NCBI GenBank assembly: GCA_951217055.1
Contig: OX578283.1
Location: forward strand, 28,209,427-28,273,426
DNA length: 64,000 bases
Direction of reading: 5' to 3'
From: Gerris lacustris
Taxonomy: Eukaryota; Arthropoda; Insecta; Hemiptera; Gerridae
In this document: positions 41,335 through 53,394 of the stretch, in pieces
Numbering within the stretch: position 1 is the stretch's first letter
Layout: every line of letters starts with the position of its first letter
Translations under genes and position numbers: made by a program
The notes under the pieces: model-generated
Told to the model about the DNA's origin: nothing
The model's database searches: none
The model's input: the letters and a program-made list of their open reading frames with translations, nothing else

Positions 41335-41814
41335 TCAATAAAAAATAAATTCTTTTTTAAAAAAAATTTCCAAAAAGTGGTATCTTTAATTTCGGTTGAA
41401 GAATGTTCAGGAATTTTTCCAGATTTTTTGCACTTCACATAAGCGAGATAGAGGGGGGGGGGGCCCTTTTCCCACCCACTTCAAACTCGTCTACACTTAG
41501 CTCTTCCCAAGCTTATAACCAAAAATGATATATTTTTGTAATCAGCTTGACGTACCCTTTCATATGATACCCCACATGGTGTCGAAAAAAAAAAAAATGT
41601 TAACCCTTAAGTTCTTTTACCTTATATTTTTTAAACTAATTTTTTTTTAATCGCTATATTTTTAAAATGAGTAGGTAGGTACAAGACATATACATGCCAA
41701 ATTTCAAAGTGATCGGACGAAAGGTGTACCGTGAGAGCAGGCGACAGACGGACGGACGGACAGACAGACACACTCAGGAAAATATAAGGGTCCTTGGTTT
41801 TGCCTACGGAACCT
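41335..41814 (-). mobile_element. Partial inverted copy of MITE family B
   Basis: The minus strand reads the family B terminus (GGTTCCGTAGGCAAAACC), CAAGGACCCTTATATTTTCC and the same order of blocks as 20-430, including the poly-C stretch and GTGAAGTGCAAAAAATCTGG. The far terminus is missing; family D sequence adjoins at 41220-41330. Confidence 0.75.
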
Positions 41815-41980
41815 AAAAACTACAAGCAAGAAATTTGGTAGATATGTTGTGATTATCTTCCTGAAGAAAATAATTAAAGCTCTCTTAAATTGAAGCTGTG
41901 CTACGGCCGCCATATAGAACATGGCGGCTAATTGAGCTTTTTTGCTTGCAACTCCATATATATTAGAGATGGAAAAAATA

Positions 41981-42857
41981 GACTGCCAATTGGTGTGGCA
42001 AATAGCTTCCTCGCACCCTATCACGTACTTTGTTGATTTTATGCTTTTACAAGCCATTATTGTTTCATTTTTCCCGCATTTTTTTTAATCTGTCAAAATT
42101 GTTATGATTTTTTACATATATTAAGGTATCAATTTAGCTAAAGTTAAAGAGCGCAGACGGTTCAAATTAATCTGGGACTATCTACAGGTTACTTTCGATA
42201 AACGGCACTTCTGTACCTTAGCCCCCCTTGGTTCTAAACAATAGTCTGCCCTACAAAATTCACAAAGGTTTGTGTGTTTGTCTGCACAAGACATTGAGAC
42301 TCTTAGGGAAGTTTTATATTTAATATTCCTTTATATTAATAGTTGATTAGACTAAGGGATATGATCACAATTATATACAGAAGTGTGATATTCCTTTGTC
42401 CCAAGGTACATGGGAATAAATATCCCTTCGTCTTAATAGTAATTTAGACTAAGGAATATGCTACTCTGAATAATGTCCCTTCGTCTAAATAACTATTAAC
42501 AAAAAGGGATATATGGGGGGGAGGGGGCGCTAAAGTAAAAAAGTACCCGATAAACTATAAACGTTTCATACAAATCAGGTAAGTACTTTTAAAGCTATAG
42601 GTGTAAAGTAAATGAATGTATATACGCATGTGGAAGAGGAACAAATGAGCGCAGACGGTTGAAACTTATATGGGACCAACAATGAGTTAATTCTGACCTT
42701 CCATACAAATTTCATAAAAATCGGACGGAACCAAAAATGTTCTCTGATGTTGAAACGGATTTCTGTCTTGGAATTTTTTAAATCGGAGACATAAAAAATT
42801 TTCATTCTTCAGAACGATCACATAGCTTTCGTTACCATTGGTAAGCTCGGAAGCAAA
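41981..42857 (+). repeat. Dispersed repeat family A, copy 3 with insert
   Basis: Head GACTGCCAATTGGTGTGGCA at 41981 and tail TTACCATTGGTAAGCTCGGA ending at 42857. The centre (about 42200-42540) is unlike other copies and includes three copies of a CCTTTxTxTTAATAGT-type motif, suggesting an insertion. Confidence 0.75.
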
Positions 42858-43041
42858 ATTCAAATAAAAAATTTTAGAGCTAATTAAATAAACAAATTTT
42901 GTTCATATATTTTTTTTTTCTAAACCTAAAGGGTTTCGAGGTATGCAAGGTTAGTCAAAAGTGTCGGGACACTTCAATAACATTTTGAAGAGAGAGAAAC
43001 CAAACTCATAAAATGTTTATAAGGCATAAAGATGAACTTTA

Positions 43042-43710
43042 TGGGGCATGCGGGGCAGCTTAATAATTTTAAATGTAAACCCCTAGCGAGTGACACTTAA
43101 TTTTAAAGGTCTTGTTAAAAGAATAACTGAATAAGAACAGCACAAACTAGATGTCTCTGAGTTAATCCTATCCAAAATGGCGGTTAATTAAAATCTACGA
43201 AAATAAATGAGTAAATCGGGCGTCATTTCAGATAAGATTAATATAGAGAAGTCTATTTTGTGGTATTATGTTGCTTCTATCAATCCCTTTAAAATGAGGT
43301 GTACTTGGGAGTGGTATTCATTACAATTGTTTTAGCTACCTCCGAGGAAATGTTGCTCTTTTTAATAACCTGTATTTACTTCTGAGCTTGTAGGACAACT
43401 TTGCCCCTCCTTCCGAAATTGATGATATTGACTAAAATCTTTAAATACAAACCCCTACCGAGTTTCACCTTACTCTGAAGATCTTGACAAAAGAATAAAA
43501 ACAGCGCAAACTAGATATCTCTATTCCTATCCAAAACGGTGGCCGATTAACTAATTTTCTTTGGCCAATTTTGATTTTCCGCCATTTTGGATAGGATTGA
43601 GAAACATGTCTTCTAGTTTGCGCTGTTCTTATTCTTTTATCAAAACTTTTAAAATGAAGTGCCACTGAATGTTGTGGTTCACATTTAAAATTATTAAGTT
43701 GCCCCACATA
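43042..43710. repeat. Imperfect palindrome, arms about 43042-43200 and 43555-43710
   Basis: GGGGCAGCTTAATAATTTTA in the left arm pairs with TAAAATTATTAAGTTGCCCC in the right. GAACAGCACAAACTAGATG and CCTATCCAAAATGGCGG likewise have inverse partners. A direct copy of the left arm sits inside at 43440-43530. Confidence 0.75.
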
Positions 43711-43734
43711 ACAAATTACTCATTTATAACACAA

Positions 43735-44061
43735 AAATTAAGCCCATATGGTCATACGGTATTGAACTTTGGGGTTGCACCAAGCGTTCCAACTCCTATC
43801 GTATCCATCCAGTCCCTACAATCCAAAATCCTAAGAAAAATAGTCCACGCTCCTTTCTATGTTTCAAACTTCACCCTTCACAACGACCTTAAAGTCCCTT
43901 TCGTCCATGATCTAGCCATATCCCGTTATAAATCCTTCCATGACTCCATATCCCAACACCCCAATCCTTTAATTCACAACCTGTCATTACCATTCATTCC
44001 TGGAAATCCTCCTCGACGTCTAAAGAGGCAGTGGCCACGTGATTTATTAAGCAATGCTTAA
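43735..44061 (+). pseudogene. Jockey-type LINE ORF2, C-terminal end
   Basis: In frame: YGHTVLNFGVAPSV, IQSLQSKILRKIVHAPFYVS, LHNDLKVPFV, HPNPLIHNLS and RRLKRQWPRDLLSNA followed by a stop. This is the C-terminal tail that follows the reverse transcriptase in insect Jockey-clade retrotransposons. The RT catalytic core is absent, so this is a 5'-truncated dead copy. Related ends are at 54060-54177 and 56470-56766. Confidence 0.85.
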
Positions 44062-44424
44062 CTTCTAAACATATGTTGTATCAATTGTATTAATTCAAGC
44101 TAGTATCTGTGAGCACTGTTAGTGGATAGTTCCTCACTTCAAGTCACTCAAGTCATTGTAAAAACACATATCAATATTGCTTATAACATGTAAAATTATG
44201 TAGTTGCAATTTTCTAACAAATTAAAAAAAAAAAAAAGTTGCCTCACAAATCCCTAATTTAGAAAGAGGTAAAAAGGGGTAGAAAGAGCTGCCCCATACA
44301 CTAAAAATTACATTATAAACATCAAAACATACTTTGATAGTGTCAAATCCTACACTTAAACATTTTATAAGTATGGGTTTCCACCGCTGATTTACTAAAA
44401 AGTTAATGAGATGTCCCCGACACT

Positions 44425-45027
44425 GGTTCAAGTAATATTAGTCCACAGGCCACCATAAGAAGTAAGTCGCTGATTGATAAAGTTTTCTTACCTTATGGAA
44501 TCGCTTATTTATGCCGTGTCCACCGATGAATTGGGTATATGGCAACTGGGTGCTGGGCCATTTCTTTTTTGTTGACATGCCAAACTTGCCCTTCTGCGAG
44601 AACATTGAAAAGAGATAGATAAAGTTTTGATTTTCACAGGATCATTTAATTAAATTATTTAAAAAACAGTGGTACACGTGGCCACCGATAAGAGTGGGCC
44701 GTTTGGGGTGTCCACCGCCCCAAACATATCGCTCTGCGGAGACGTTGAAAAGAAAACGGCCCACTCTTATCGGTGGCCACCTTTACCACTGTTTTTGAAA
44801 TAATTTAATTAAATGATCCTGTGAAAATCAAAACTTTATCTATCTCTTTTCAATGTTCCCGCAGAAGGGCAAGTTTGGCATGTCAACAAAAAAGAAATGG
44901 CCCAGCGCCCAGTTGCCATATACCCAATTCATCGGTGGACAAGGCATAAATAAGCGATTCCATAAGGTAAGAAAACTTATTAATCAGAGACTCACTTCTT
45001 ATGGTGGCCTGGGGACTATATTGAACC
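44425..45027. repeat. Giant hairpin, arms of about 275 bp
   Basis: 44425-44703 is the near-perfect inverse of 44753-45027, separated by about 50 bp. Each arm contains an exon-like stretch: an acceptor-like CCCGCAG, open frame KGKFGMSTKKKWPSAQLPYT then QFIGGQGINKRFHK, and donor AAG/GTAAGA (plus strand about 44863-44967). I do not recognise the peptide. Confidence 0.9.
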
Positions 45028-45410
45028 CCCCGGGAAAAAATAATTAAATTTCCCTACAAAAAAAATAAATGTCATTGTCATCATTTAAGAAATTAAAAGG
45101 TGGGTTAGATGTCTTACTTTTTACAATGTGGTACGAATATGATATTAAACACACCCAAGCACAATATAAGTACACAATATAAGTCTTTCTAAAATCCCAA
45201 ATAAAAGCGTAAGAAATATAGCATGGGTAGGTTTGATATCATACTTTTACGCCACTGTATAAAGTATTATATCAAACACAACCAAAATTAAAAATGTTTA
45301 AAATATTGACATTGACATTTCTTGAAGAAGGGAGATTTTTGGTTTGATGTAGGGAAATTATGTAGTTTTGATTTTGCGGGTGGGTACATCATATTAATAT
45401 TATAGTTCAA
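45015..45410. repeat. Third palindrome, centre near 45215
   Basis: TTTCCCTACA and ATGTCATTGTCATC on the left have inverse partners TGACATTGACATTTC and GATGTAGGGAAATT on the right. TATGATATTAAACACACCC pairs with the inverse GGTTTGATATCATAC. The repeat is imperfect. Confidence 0.6.
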
Positions 45411-45484
45411 CCCCGACCCTTTTGACTAACCCTTTAGTACATATTATTATTAAGTACTCTTATTAATGTCTCCCGCCCTTCAGT

Positions 45485-45946
45485 CCGGATGTGGCTCCCG
45501 TAGAGCTTTCTATTTATCTTTTTCGGGTAACTATACATATTAATTTAATTTTTAATTATTATTTTATTTCTTATCAGAAGTGGACCTACCAGAAATACAA
45601 TACAGTGGAAGTAATTCAGAGAAGGTTTCTCAAAAGACTTAATTGCCCCAGTTGGTATACTCTTAATTATCTGCTATACAGATAGAAACTGGCCTAGAAT
45701 TACTTCATATAATATTTACTAAGTAATTCTAGGCCAGTTTCTATCTGTATAGCAGATAATTAAGAGTATACCAACTGGGGCAATCAAAAAAGTCTTTTGA
45801 GAAACCTTCTCTGAATTACTTCCACTCTATTGTATTTCTGGTAGGTCCACTTCTGATAAGAAAATAAAATAATAATTAAAAATTAAATTAATATGTATAG
45901 TTACCAGAAAAAGTTAAATAGAAAGCTCTACGGGAGCCACACTCGG
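45485..45946. repeat. Giant hairpin, arms of about 220 bp, loop under 20 bp
   Basis: 45485-45704 is the near-perfect inverse of 45718-45946. The almost absent loop and high similarity mark a young head-to-head duplication. The arms contain a fragment of a LINE (next entry). Confidence 0.93.
45575..45684 (+). pseudogene. LINE reverse-transcriptase C-terminal fragment in hairpin arm
   Basis: The frame KWTYQKYNTVEVIQRRFLKR then LNCPSWYTLNYLLYR has the VExIQRRFLRRL motif seen after the RT domain of I/Jockey-type LINEs. The same sequence is repeated inverted in the other arm. Confidence 0.55.
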
Positions 45947-45959
45947 TCACTAAAATGGT

Positions 45960-47275
45960 TTTTACTTAATTTACAACCTCCGTTAAACCGACTATGTCAT
46001 TTAGTAAGACAAGAACAATCGCCTCTTCATAAATAAAAACTTTAAATAGAGCCGGCTTTCAGAATAATTTACAAAACATCCAAGAAAAAAATATATATAT
46101 ATTTAGTTGACATTTTCAATTTGAGGGGACTTTTAGTAAACTTATCAGTAAGGTAATCACAACATATATACCACATTTCTTGCTTGTACTAATTTTTTCG
46201 ATGTTAACCTTTTTTGTGACCTATTTTTATTGCACTATTAGAGCGACAAGGCAAAAAGAGCGGAAACCTGCTATAAACACTTCCAAAAAAGGAATAACAC
46301 CAACTGCCTCTCCACGTAAATTGAAATGATTTTAATATCAAAGCCGCATTCATCCTTCAAAAGTACCTAAAAACAAACAAGAAATTCCGAACTACGCAAA
46401 AACTTACATAACAATTAAAACTGACAAGCATAAAGAACAGGAGATAGTTTGACATAAAAACACAGAAACAGTTTCTGTTATTTCATTAAGATGACCTCCA
46501 TAGAGGCTCTCATATCTAACACATTTTAAAAAGATTAACAAATATTCTCTCCACGAAAGTCGACAAGTACCACTGCGATCTAGTTTTCTGAGTGTTTGAA
46601 TGCCGTGAGAGTGTGAAAACAAGAATGTTCATGCTATGGGGAGCACGAAACTAACGGGGAAAAAGTACATTTCAATTTTAAAAGGAGAGCAAAAGAAATA
46701 AAGGTACCAAACATATTTTTGTACTGAAAAGCCTAAACCAGTTTTAACAAGGACTGAGATAAAAGAAAGAAGGAACAAAGTAGTGCCATCTTTGATGGCA
46801 TGTCTTACCAGTATTGTTGTTATAAAAATATGTGTATTGTGTGTATAAAAATACCACTAAAATATTTTTGTAGAATTATTATAGATCTAAATACATTTTT
46901 AATATAAATCGACTGTTTTAATTAATGATTGTTCATAGCTTTAAGTGATTAATGCCCATAGTTTAAGTTATACATATTCGTTTCCTCGAAAAATTCCATA
47001 GAGCCTATATAACTTTGAAAATGATTTGGACTCAGAAGATCTCAAAACTTAAAACGTTTTATCTACCGAAAAAAAAATTTCTTCGCAATCATAAAACTTT
47101 TTTTACATAAAGTTCGTATTATATGAGAAAGTCAAAAACAAGGGGTTAGCTTAGCTTTTGAGTTCATCCATTATAAATATTTACTTAGAGGATATCAATT
47201 TATTACCACTTAAATGATATAATTTTTATCCGAGCTAGATAAATATAATGTGTCGTTGTTCTTGATGTTTTACGG
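45960..47275. other. No gene recognised
   Basis: 46130-46200 is an inverted match to 41822-41860 (AACATATATACCACATTTC, CTTGCTTGTA). The minus-strand frame at 46404-46622 has no recognisable family. 47025-47130 is a family D fragment ending TTATATGAGAAAGTCAAAAA. Confidence 0.4.
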
Positions 47276-47314
47276 CCCCTGAAGAAGGTTTTAAGTAAAA
47301 ACCGAAACGTCGGG
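47276..47314 (+). ncRNA. Hammerhead-like motif of a Penelope-type repeat
   Basis: CCTGAAGA, then stem GGTTTT/AAAACC with a short loop, then GAAACGTCGGG. This follows the hammerhead core CUGANGA - stem II - GAAA, with a self-complementary ACGT in the stem III position that could only pair in a dimer. Such strings are typical of Penelope-like retroelement ends. Ribozyme activity is untested. Confidence 0.4.
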
Positions 47315-47371
47315 ATTGTAACATAAAGACGATTTTTGTGACCGAAACCTGAGTTTTGTTTGTTTTCTATA

Positions 47372-47695
<324 letters not shown>

Positions 47696-47999
47696 TAGTT
47701 TGAACTACTTTTAAAATTTATTCATAAAAGATTTTTCGTCAAAATTTATTGATAAAAAAAGACCATTTAGTGAAATATGATTTTAAAAAACCTGTTTTGG
47801 AAAATTAAAATTTTAGAAATGCCTTTAGAATAGACTAAACTACAGGTGGAGAGAGTCAATGCGAATACTGAAGCGGCTAGAGCCGTACAATCATTCGTCC
47901 CGCCACGCCACGAAAGAAGTTAACAAATGAACCTAAACAATGCACAGTTATAAGTTCTCCATAACCAAATGCGATTTTAAACATTAAAAAATATCAGCG

Positions 48000-48790
48000 C
48001 ACCAGTCTTATATAAGTATTTTTGGCTGAAATGGATATGGTTTATGAGCCTATCCTTATTTCCATTGTGAAGTCTGATAGCTGAATGTTGCTTACTTTAT
48101 TGGTCCCGCTAAGAACCATCTTATCCCTTCAGCCAAAAAGATTGGAGATGCCTGCTCTAGATCGTCAAACTCGATCAGAGCTTTTTATCGCAACATTGAT
48201 GGATAGTCATCGATATTTATCGCATTGTTTAAGCTCTATAATATTGGATATACTAGGCGGATATCATTCCAAAAGAGGCAATCGGAGACAAAAAAAACTT
48301 TATGGAGATGTCCACCATCCACAAACAAATATTTAGCCTTCCCCTGCATCTCATCCAGTCTTACATGAGTGAAAACTGCGTAGAAGTAAGACAGCAATTC
48401 TCCTCATTCATTCTTCAGTGAAAAGTGACGAGGGAAAACGTGGCAATTCAAGAGTGAAAAATGAAACTCTTCATCAGGCTATTTTAGAACGCATAATATG
48501 TGGAACACTGTGAGTGGTCCATAGTCACCTTTCTCTCACCAATAGAAACAGGGCAGACGGCAGAGGACAGCGTCTTAACTGTATTTCTACGTGCGAATTT
48601 CACCTGCTTGAAGTTATCCCCAATCAGCTGTGACATACTTTCTTTTCCTATGTGCAGAGCGATTTGGCAGTTCACATCCAACCAGCCCATTACTTAACGA
48701 CATCATGAAATCTGTCTCTGGAAATAGAAGGTGATCAGAATACCAGTTATGCAGTTCTTCTTCGTCTCTGGTGAGACGGGAGGGTCACTT
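48000..48790 (-). pseudogene. Decayed minus-strand coding region of an unnamed transposon
   Basis: Frame pieces that shift into one another on the minus strand: DEEELHNWYSDHLLFPETDF, then (48690-48484) WLDVNCQIALHIGKESMSQL and KQVKFARRNTVKTLSSAV, then more degraded pieces (FTEE, MVDISIKFFLSPIASFGMIS) down to about 48000. Codon-like structure and progressive frameshifts suggest a dead ORF of a repetitive element. I cannot name the family. Confidence 0.4.
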
Positions 48791-48799
48791 ATCTATGTG

Positions 48800-50394
48800 T
48801 TTATCAGAAGTTGCAGTCCTAACGTCTCAGTAGCTTTCCACATCAGTACATAAAAAATGGATTAAAAGGGATATATCTTACGACACAAAACATTTGGGAT
48901 CTCCTAGGTACCGTTATTCCCTTCTAACCTTTTCAAAAATTGTCTCTACCACAATTTTTACATTTCACAACTAATAACACGTATATAGTAGATCCGTTCA
49001 AGAGTGCTCATACATATCTCTCTACGTTTTATATACATTTATATTATATTCTGCTACAATATATTATTTAGTAATTGTGTAAATCCTGTTTTTTGTAATA
49101 AATGATAAATATATAAACCGACAAAACTTTACCAACCCTACTTCTAAAATTTGCATACATACTTCATACTTACCCAGTCAGATTTAAACTGCTCTATCTC
49201 AGAAAGTATTGGGTCTACAGATACCAATTGGTCTTACTTTTTTTTTACATATTAAGTTTACTTTAAAAATGTATACGTTATTTTTTGCCGAAAAATAGGT
49301 TATTCAGTAACAAAAGCGACGAAAACTGGGAAAAAACTCACAAATTTGCTTATTTTGGAAATTTTCCGAATCTTTGAACAGCTGTATCTTAGAAGTAGTA
49401 TTTTGTCTCATTTTGTTACTAACTTAGTCTTCTTTGAAAGAGAATATAGACACTTTTACCGTAAAATGGGCCTTGGGCGTAAAATTTAAGCGATTTTTTT
49501 TAAATATTTCCCAATGATCCGGAGGTCTGCCGAGGTCGAACACTTAGATGTATCAGTAGCCATCCATCATATACAACATACCTAATAATCAAAACTACAT
49601 TATTTGATGCACGATAACACCCCCCATTACTATGAAGAATTTAGTGGACTATTTATAAGAACTCTTACTTAGTCTTTATATATTTGACTTTCTTATATAT
49701 ATTTTTGCCTTTAGCCAAATTCATGTATTAACATGAATTTGGCTAAAGAAATGAGGATATTTAGTAGCAGTAGCGCTATAATTTTGTAAGAGACGTTATC
49801 TATGTTTTATTTGTCAAATGCAAACAATGTAAACTTCATCAACCTTGCTCAAAGAATTGAGATTTCATAGTTTAAAAAGGTTAAAGTATAAGAAAAAATC
49901 ATCCATTGAAAGAATCTATTACTTTTGCTGCATTTACCTTAAAAATAACCATTCACACGTAAACGTTACTTTGACGTTTGATTCGTAAAGTAGTCGATTT
50001 ATGTGAGGAGGGGAGAGCTAGTAAGGGGAGGGAGGGATAAAAAGTTGAGATAGTTATTTTCCTTTTTTTCAATTTTGTTGCCGTAGAGAGGAGTAAGGCA
50101 GGTATGCGATATCGTCTCAAGGTCTATAAACATCTGGGCAAGAGCTCTAGTTCATCTCTCTTTCTAAAAAGAATAAGTTGCCATGATAAATCCTGTAGCG
50201 TTGCGAGCATAGTTTTGACTTTTTTATAACCACGAAAAAAAGAATAAAACAAATCTCATACCAAAAAGTTTAAGCACAACAGAGTGAAAGAAAAAAAAAG
50301 ATTAGAAGCAACAAAATAGAAAATGATGGTGGTGAAATAGGGTGGTTTTTTTTTTGAGGGTAGGGAAAAAACCAAAGTATATTTTTTTTACTTC
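48800..50394. other. No gene recognised
   Basis: 49130-49510 reads like the interior of a dispersed repeat (two blocks with AGCTGTATCTTAGAAGTA-type phrasing). 49715-49745 holds the inverted pair AGCCAAATTCATG/CATGAATTTGGCT. 50020-50040 is a purine-rich GGGAGGGAGGG tract. Confidence 0.35.
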
Positions 50395-50640
50395 TCAGTT
50401 CAATCCGAGGAATCGAAGAGCAATCATCGGTAAAGAATAAAAAAAACTCCCGAATTTTCTCTCTACCCTTGCAAAGAATCGGTTGGAAAGAGTGGGGAAT
50501 AAGAAGCTCTTGAAAGATCTCACGCGATGAGCAATGTGGGTTCGAGTAGAGAGTGGAACGGGTATGACAAGTAAAACGGTCACATGTTGTCCGGCTCCGT
50601 ACAGAGAGCTGTTTGGTTTCATTGCACCGACGGCATTATA
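50395..50640 (-). pseudogene. Possible LINE RT C-terminal fragment
   Basis: The minus-strand frame contains VIPVPLSTRTHIAHRVRSFK and SFLFPTLSNRFF. This resembles the RTxxxxRSFxPxxxxxWNxL region at the end of several LINE reverse transcriptases, without the WN core. Weak support. Confidence 0.3.
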
Positions 50641-52984
50641 GTTATCATCAAATTGTCACCACCAGCCGGTAAAATACTATAGCATTGTTATTTTTATACT
50701 AGATCAAATCTTTAGTGCATAATTTCATTTTGCCACATCAAATTATTTTAGTTTTACATTTTGATTCACACGTTTTAATTTCTGTAGCGTAGTCACTGAA
50801 AATGACCATAAAGGTTAAAAGCCGGTAATGTAAATAAAGCACCAATTCGACATCTTTCTTTATTCCTCAATAATAAACTCCACTGCTCATGGTTTATGAT
50901 ATTGATTATCCTTTGCGATGTGTACCTAGCCTTACTCCTAAAGGTAGGGTGGCTGCCAAAAGCGGAACGTAGTCAACTTTATAACATAATATTATGCACA
51001 AGAATAAAATATTGCAGGTATTAGGTTGATTTCTATTGAGGACCCAAGGGGATAATAAAAACATTTATATAAAATGGGGAAAATATCACCCATATTATGG
51101 GCGATGAGACCTCAAGTAGATGCTGATGAGACATGAGACAAACTGACAGAACAACATTAAAATGAGTACTAAAACCACTTTTCCTTATCACAATTTCATA
51201 TAGGCTAGATAAGAAAATAGATAAAGGTGTTTTCTCAGTATTAGTAGGTGGAGAAGCATGTAAAAATAATGTTGGAAGGGTAAACGGGGGAGCAAAATAA
51301 ACATACATAGAAATTTCGCAATCCTTCGTAATTCTTAAGTTATTTAAAGTGTTTAAACTAAGACCTGTTGTAGGAAGATTCCCAAATGAAGTAGATTAAG
51401 GTATTATAACGCTGGATTGTGTAAAACTACTCAGAACTTGGAATTAACAATTACAGTGCAGAATATTTTGTTTTATGCAATAAGGTATTTGTAAGAATAT
51501 TGGATTATGTACGAGTAGATCTTAGTATTTGTATAGAACCTATTATTACATAGAATTGAGTATTTGTATAGAAAGTTGTACTACATAGAACTTAGTATTT
51601 GTATAGAACTTTGTATTAAATATAATTAATATTAATATAGATTGTTTTATTAAACAGAACTTAGTAATAGTATAGAGTATAGAGTATAAAAGTTGTTTAG
51701 TATAAAACATTAATTGTAAAAAAAAAACTTGTATCTCATAAAACTAAGAATATTCACATACCGTTAAATTGCTCAAAACACATTATTTGCTTAATGTAGA
51801 TAAAACAAATGGTATTTATTTTGTGGTGGCTCTTGCTCACATGTAATAAACTATTAATTGGGTAGAACGTTGTATAAAATATAGCTAAGCATTTGTATAG
51901 AACGTTATATTATATTAATATTATAGAACTATTAATTTGTAATAAAAGTTGTTAAGTAAAAAACATTAATTGTACATCACATTTTCTTTTCAAATTACAT
52001 TAACAAATGTTTGAAAAAAATTAAGAACACTGCTTACAATCTATATTATAAATGTACATTTATGCAGCGTAAATTTATACTGAGTTAATAAACAACAGAC
52101 AGCATATTCTTACACACTTCTTGCTCTGGCGTTTCCAAGTCAATCCATATTTATCCAAGGTCGAGAAATACATGGTCAAAAATAAATTTGTTGTATATAT
52201 TATTATGGTATACAGTAACCACATTATTATACTACACATATATAAATATAAACAAAAATAGAAATAGATTTACAAAAAGAATAAATCATATCCATTTTTA
52301 TGAATGTAGCACGCGATGGAATTTATTTGTACTGTTAACTGCCTCATTATTCTTCTAGATTCTAGATGCATCAAATCCATTTGGATAGTCATGAAGGTGC
52401 TACATTTCAAAATGTCGACTCCTCTACCACTGTCATTTGTTTAGGTTTTCACTTTCATCTACATAGAGAGAAAGTGTAGTAAAGGCACAAATATTCGATT
52501 TTGAAAGAAATACCTATACTTTTAAGGTCCCCTAAATTAAGAGGAGAGGTTTTCAAAAGTACCTACCAGTCTGCCATAATTATTTTATGTATGGCTGAGA
52601 AGCCTAAACAAGAGAACCGATTTCAATAAAAATTTGATCCACATATCCAGCAGAACCATGTCCTGAGACAAATTTCTGTAATCAAATAGCTATAAAAATA
52701 AAGAATGAAAGAGTGAATAAGTATTCTGATATTGTATATATATGAGGGAGTACCGGGTGTTGCTCGAGTTTATTCATATCAGTAATAGTAGGATCAAATG
52801 AATGCCAATTTGTTATTCAAATTAATTTAGTACCTCCAAATAAACAATGTTCATAGTTTAATTATGTGTTGCACTAAGATTAGACTACGGAGTTCGGATG
52901 CTTACATCCGTTCTTAAAAAAATATTTTGCGACTCCTAGCTAGACCAAAAATCCCACCATCCCTTTAATAATATCCTAATTTAT
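50641..52984. other. No gene; diverged short tandem repeats at 51510-51960
   Basis: The phrase TAGAACTTAGTATTTGTATA recurs with changes at about 51518, 51555, 51588 and 51655, and again at 51880-51930. The remainder is AT-rich without recognisable content. Confidence 0.5.
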
Positions 52985-53394
52985 AATTAATTCCGTAAAC
53001 CCACCAGGAGAGGGACTGGGTAGCCCGTAGGAGAGAGCGATTGACTTTCAATCAGTCAAGTTAAGCAGCATCGGCGTGTGGTCAGTAGATGGATGGGTGA
53101 CCGCGTCCATTTGACCATATAGCTCTGGCTTCAATTCCCGGACCGGGCCCCCCGCTCAATATTTACCTCAGCATTGTTTAAACAAATGGGTAGCTGCTCG
53201 AAAAAAGTAGCGCCACCTGGTTTCGGGAAAACCGTAATCAACACTCTCGGTTCGATATTAAATCTGTAGAGGAACCATGGTTAACGACCAAACACTTCAC
53301 ACAAATGTTGGTTCCTGACCCGGGTTTGTTCAATGGGCCCACATAAGTGCTCTGCGTCTTCGGGTGAAAAAGCCCCCCCCCCCCCGGGAAAAAT
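52985..53394 (+). mobile_element. 5S-rRNA-derived SINE (SINE3-like)
   Basis: AAGTTAAGCAGCATCGGCGT then GGTCAGTAGATGGATGGGTG and ACCGC (about 53051-53105) match the internal promoter region of 5S rRNA (box A, intermediate element, box C). Downstream is a tRNA T-arm-like TTCAATTCCCGGACC, then an unrelated body. Such SINEs are transcribed by RNA polymerase III and mobilised by LINEs. A body fragment without the 5S head recurs at 57935-58150. Confidence 0.8.

Larger units (their letters stand above)
42949..45431. mobile_element. TIR-bounded composite of nested palindromes
   Basis: GGTTAGTCAAAAGTGTCGGG at 42949 is matched by its inverse (GGTTAGTCAAAAGGGTCGGG read on the minus strand) ending at 45431. 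The interior is a chain of large inverted repeats (43042-43710, 44425-45027, 45015-45410) plus a Jockey LINE 3' fragment. No transposase is recognised. Superfamily not assigned. Confidence 0.6.

Noticed and set aside
53040..53110. Genuine 5S rRNA gene
   Set aside because: Only the promoter half of 5S is recognisable; the 5' and 3' parts of the molecule are missing and a headless second copy exists, so a SINE fits better.
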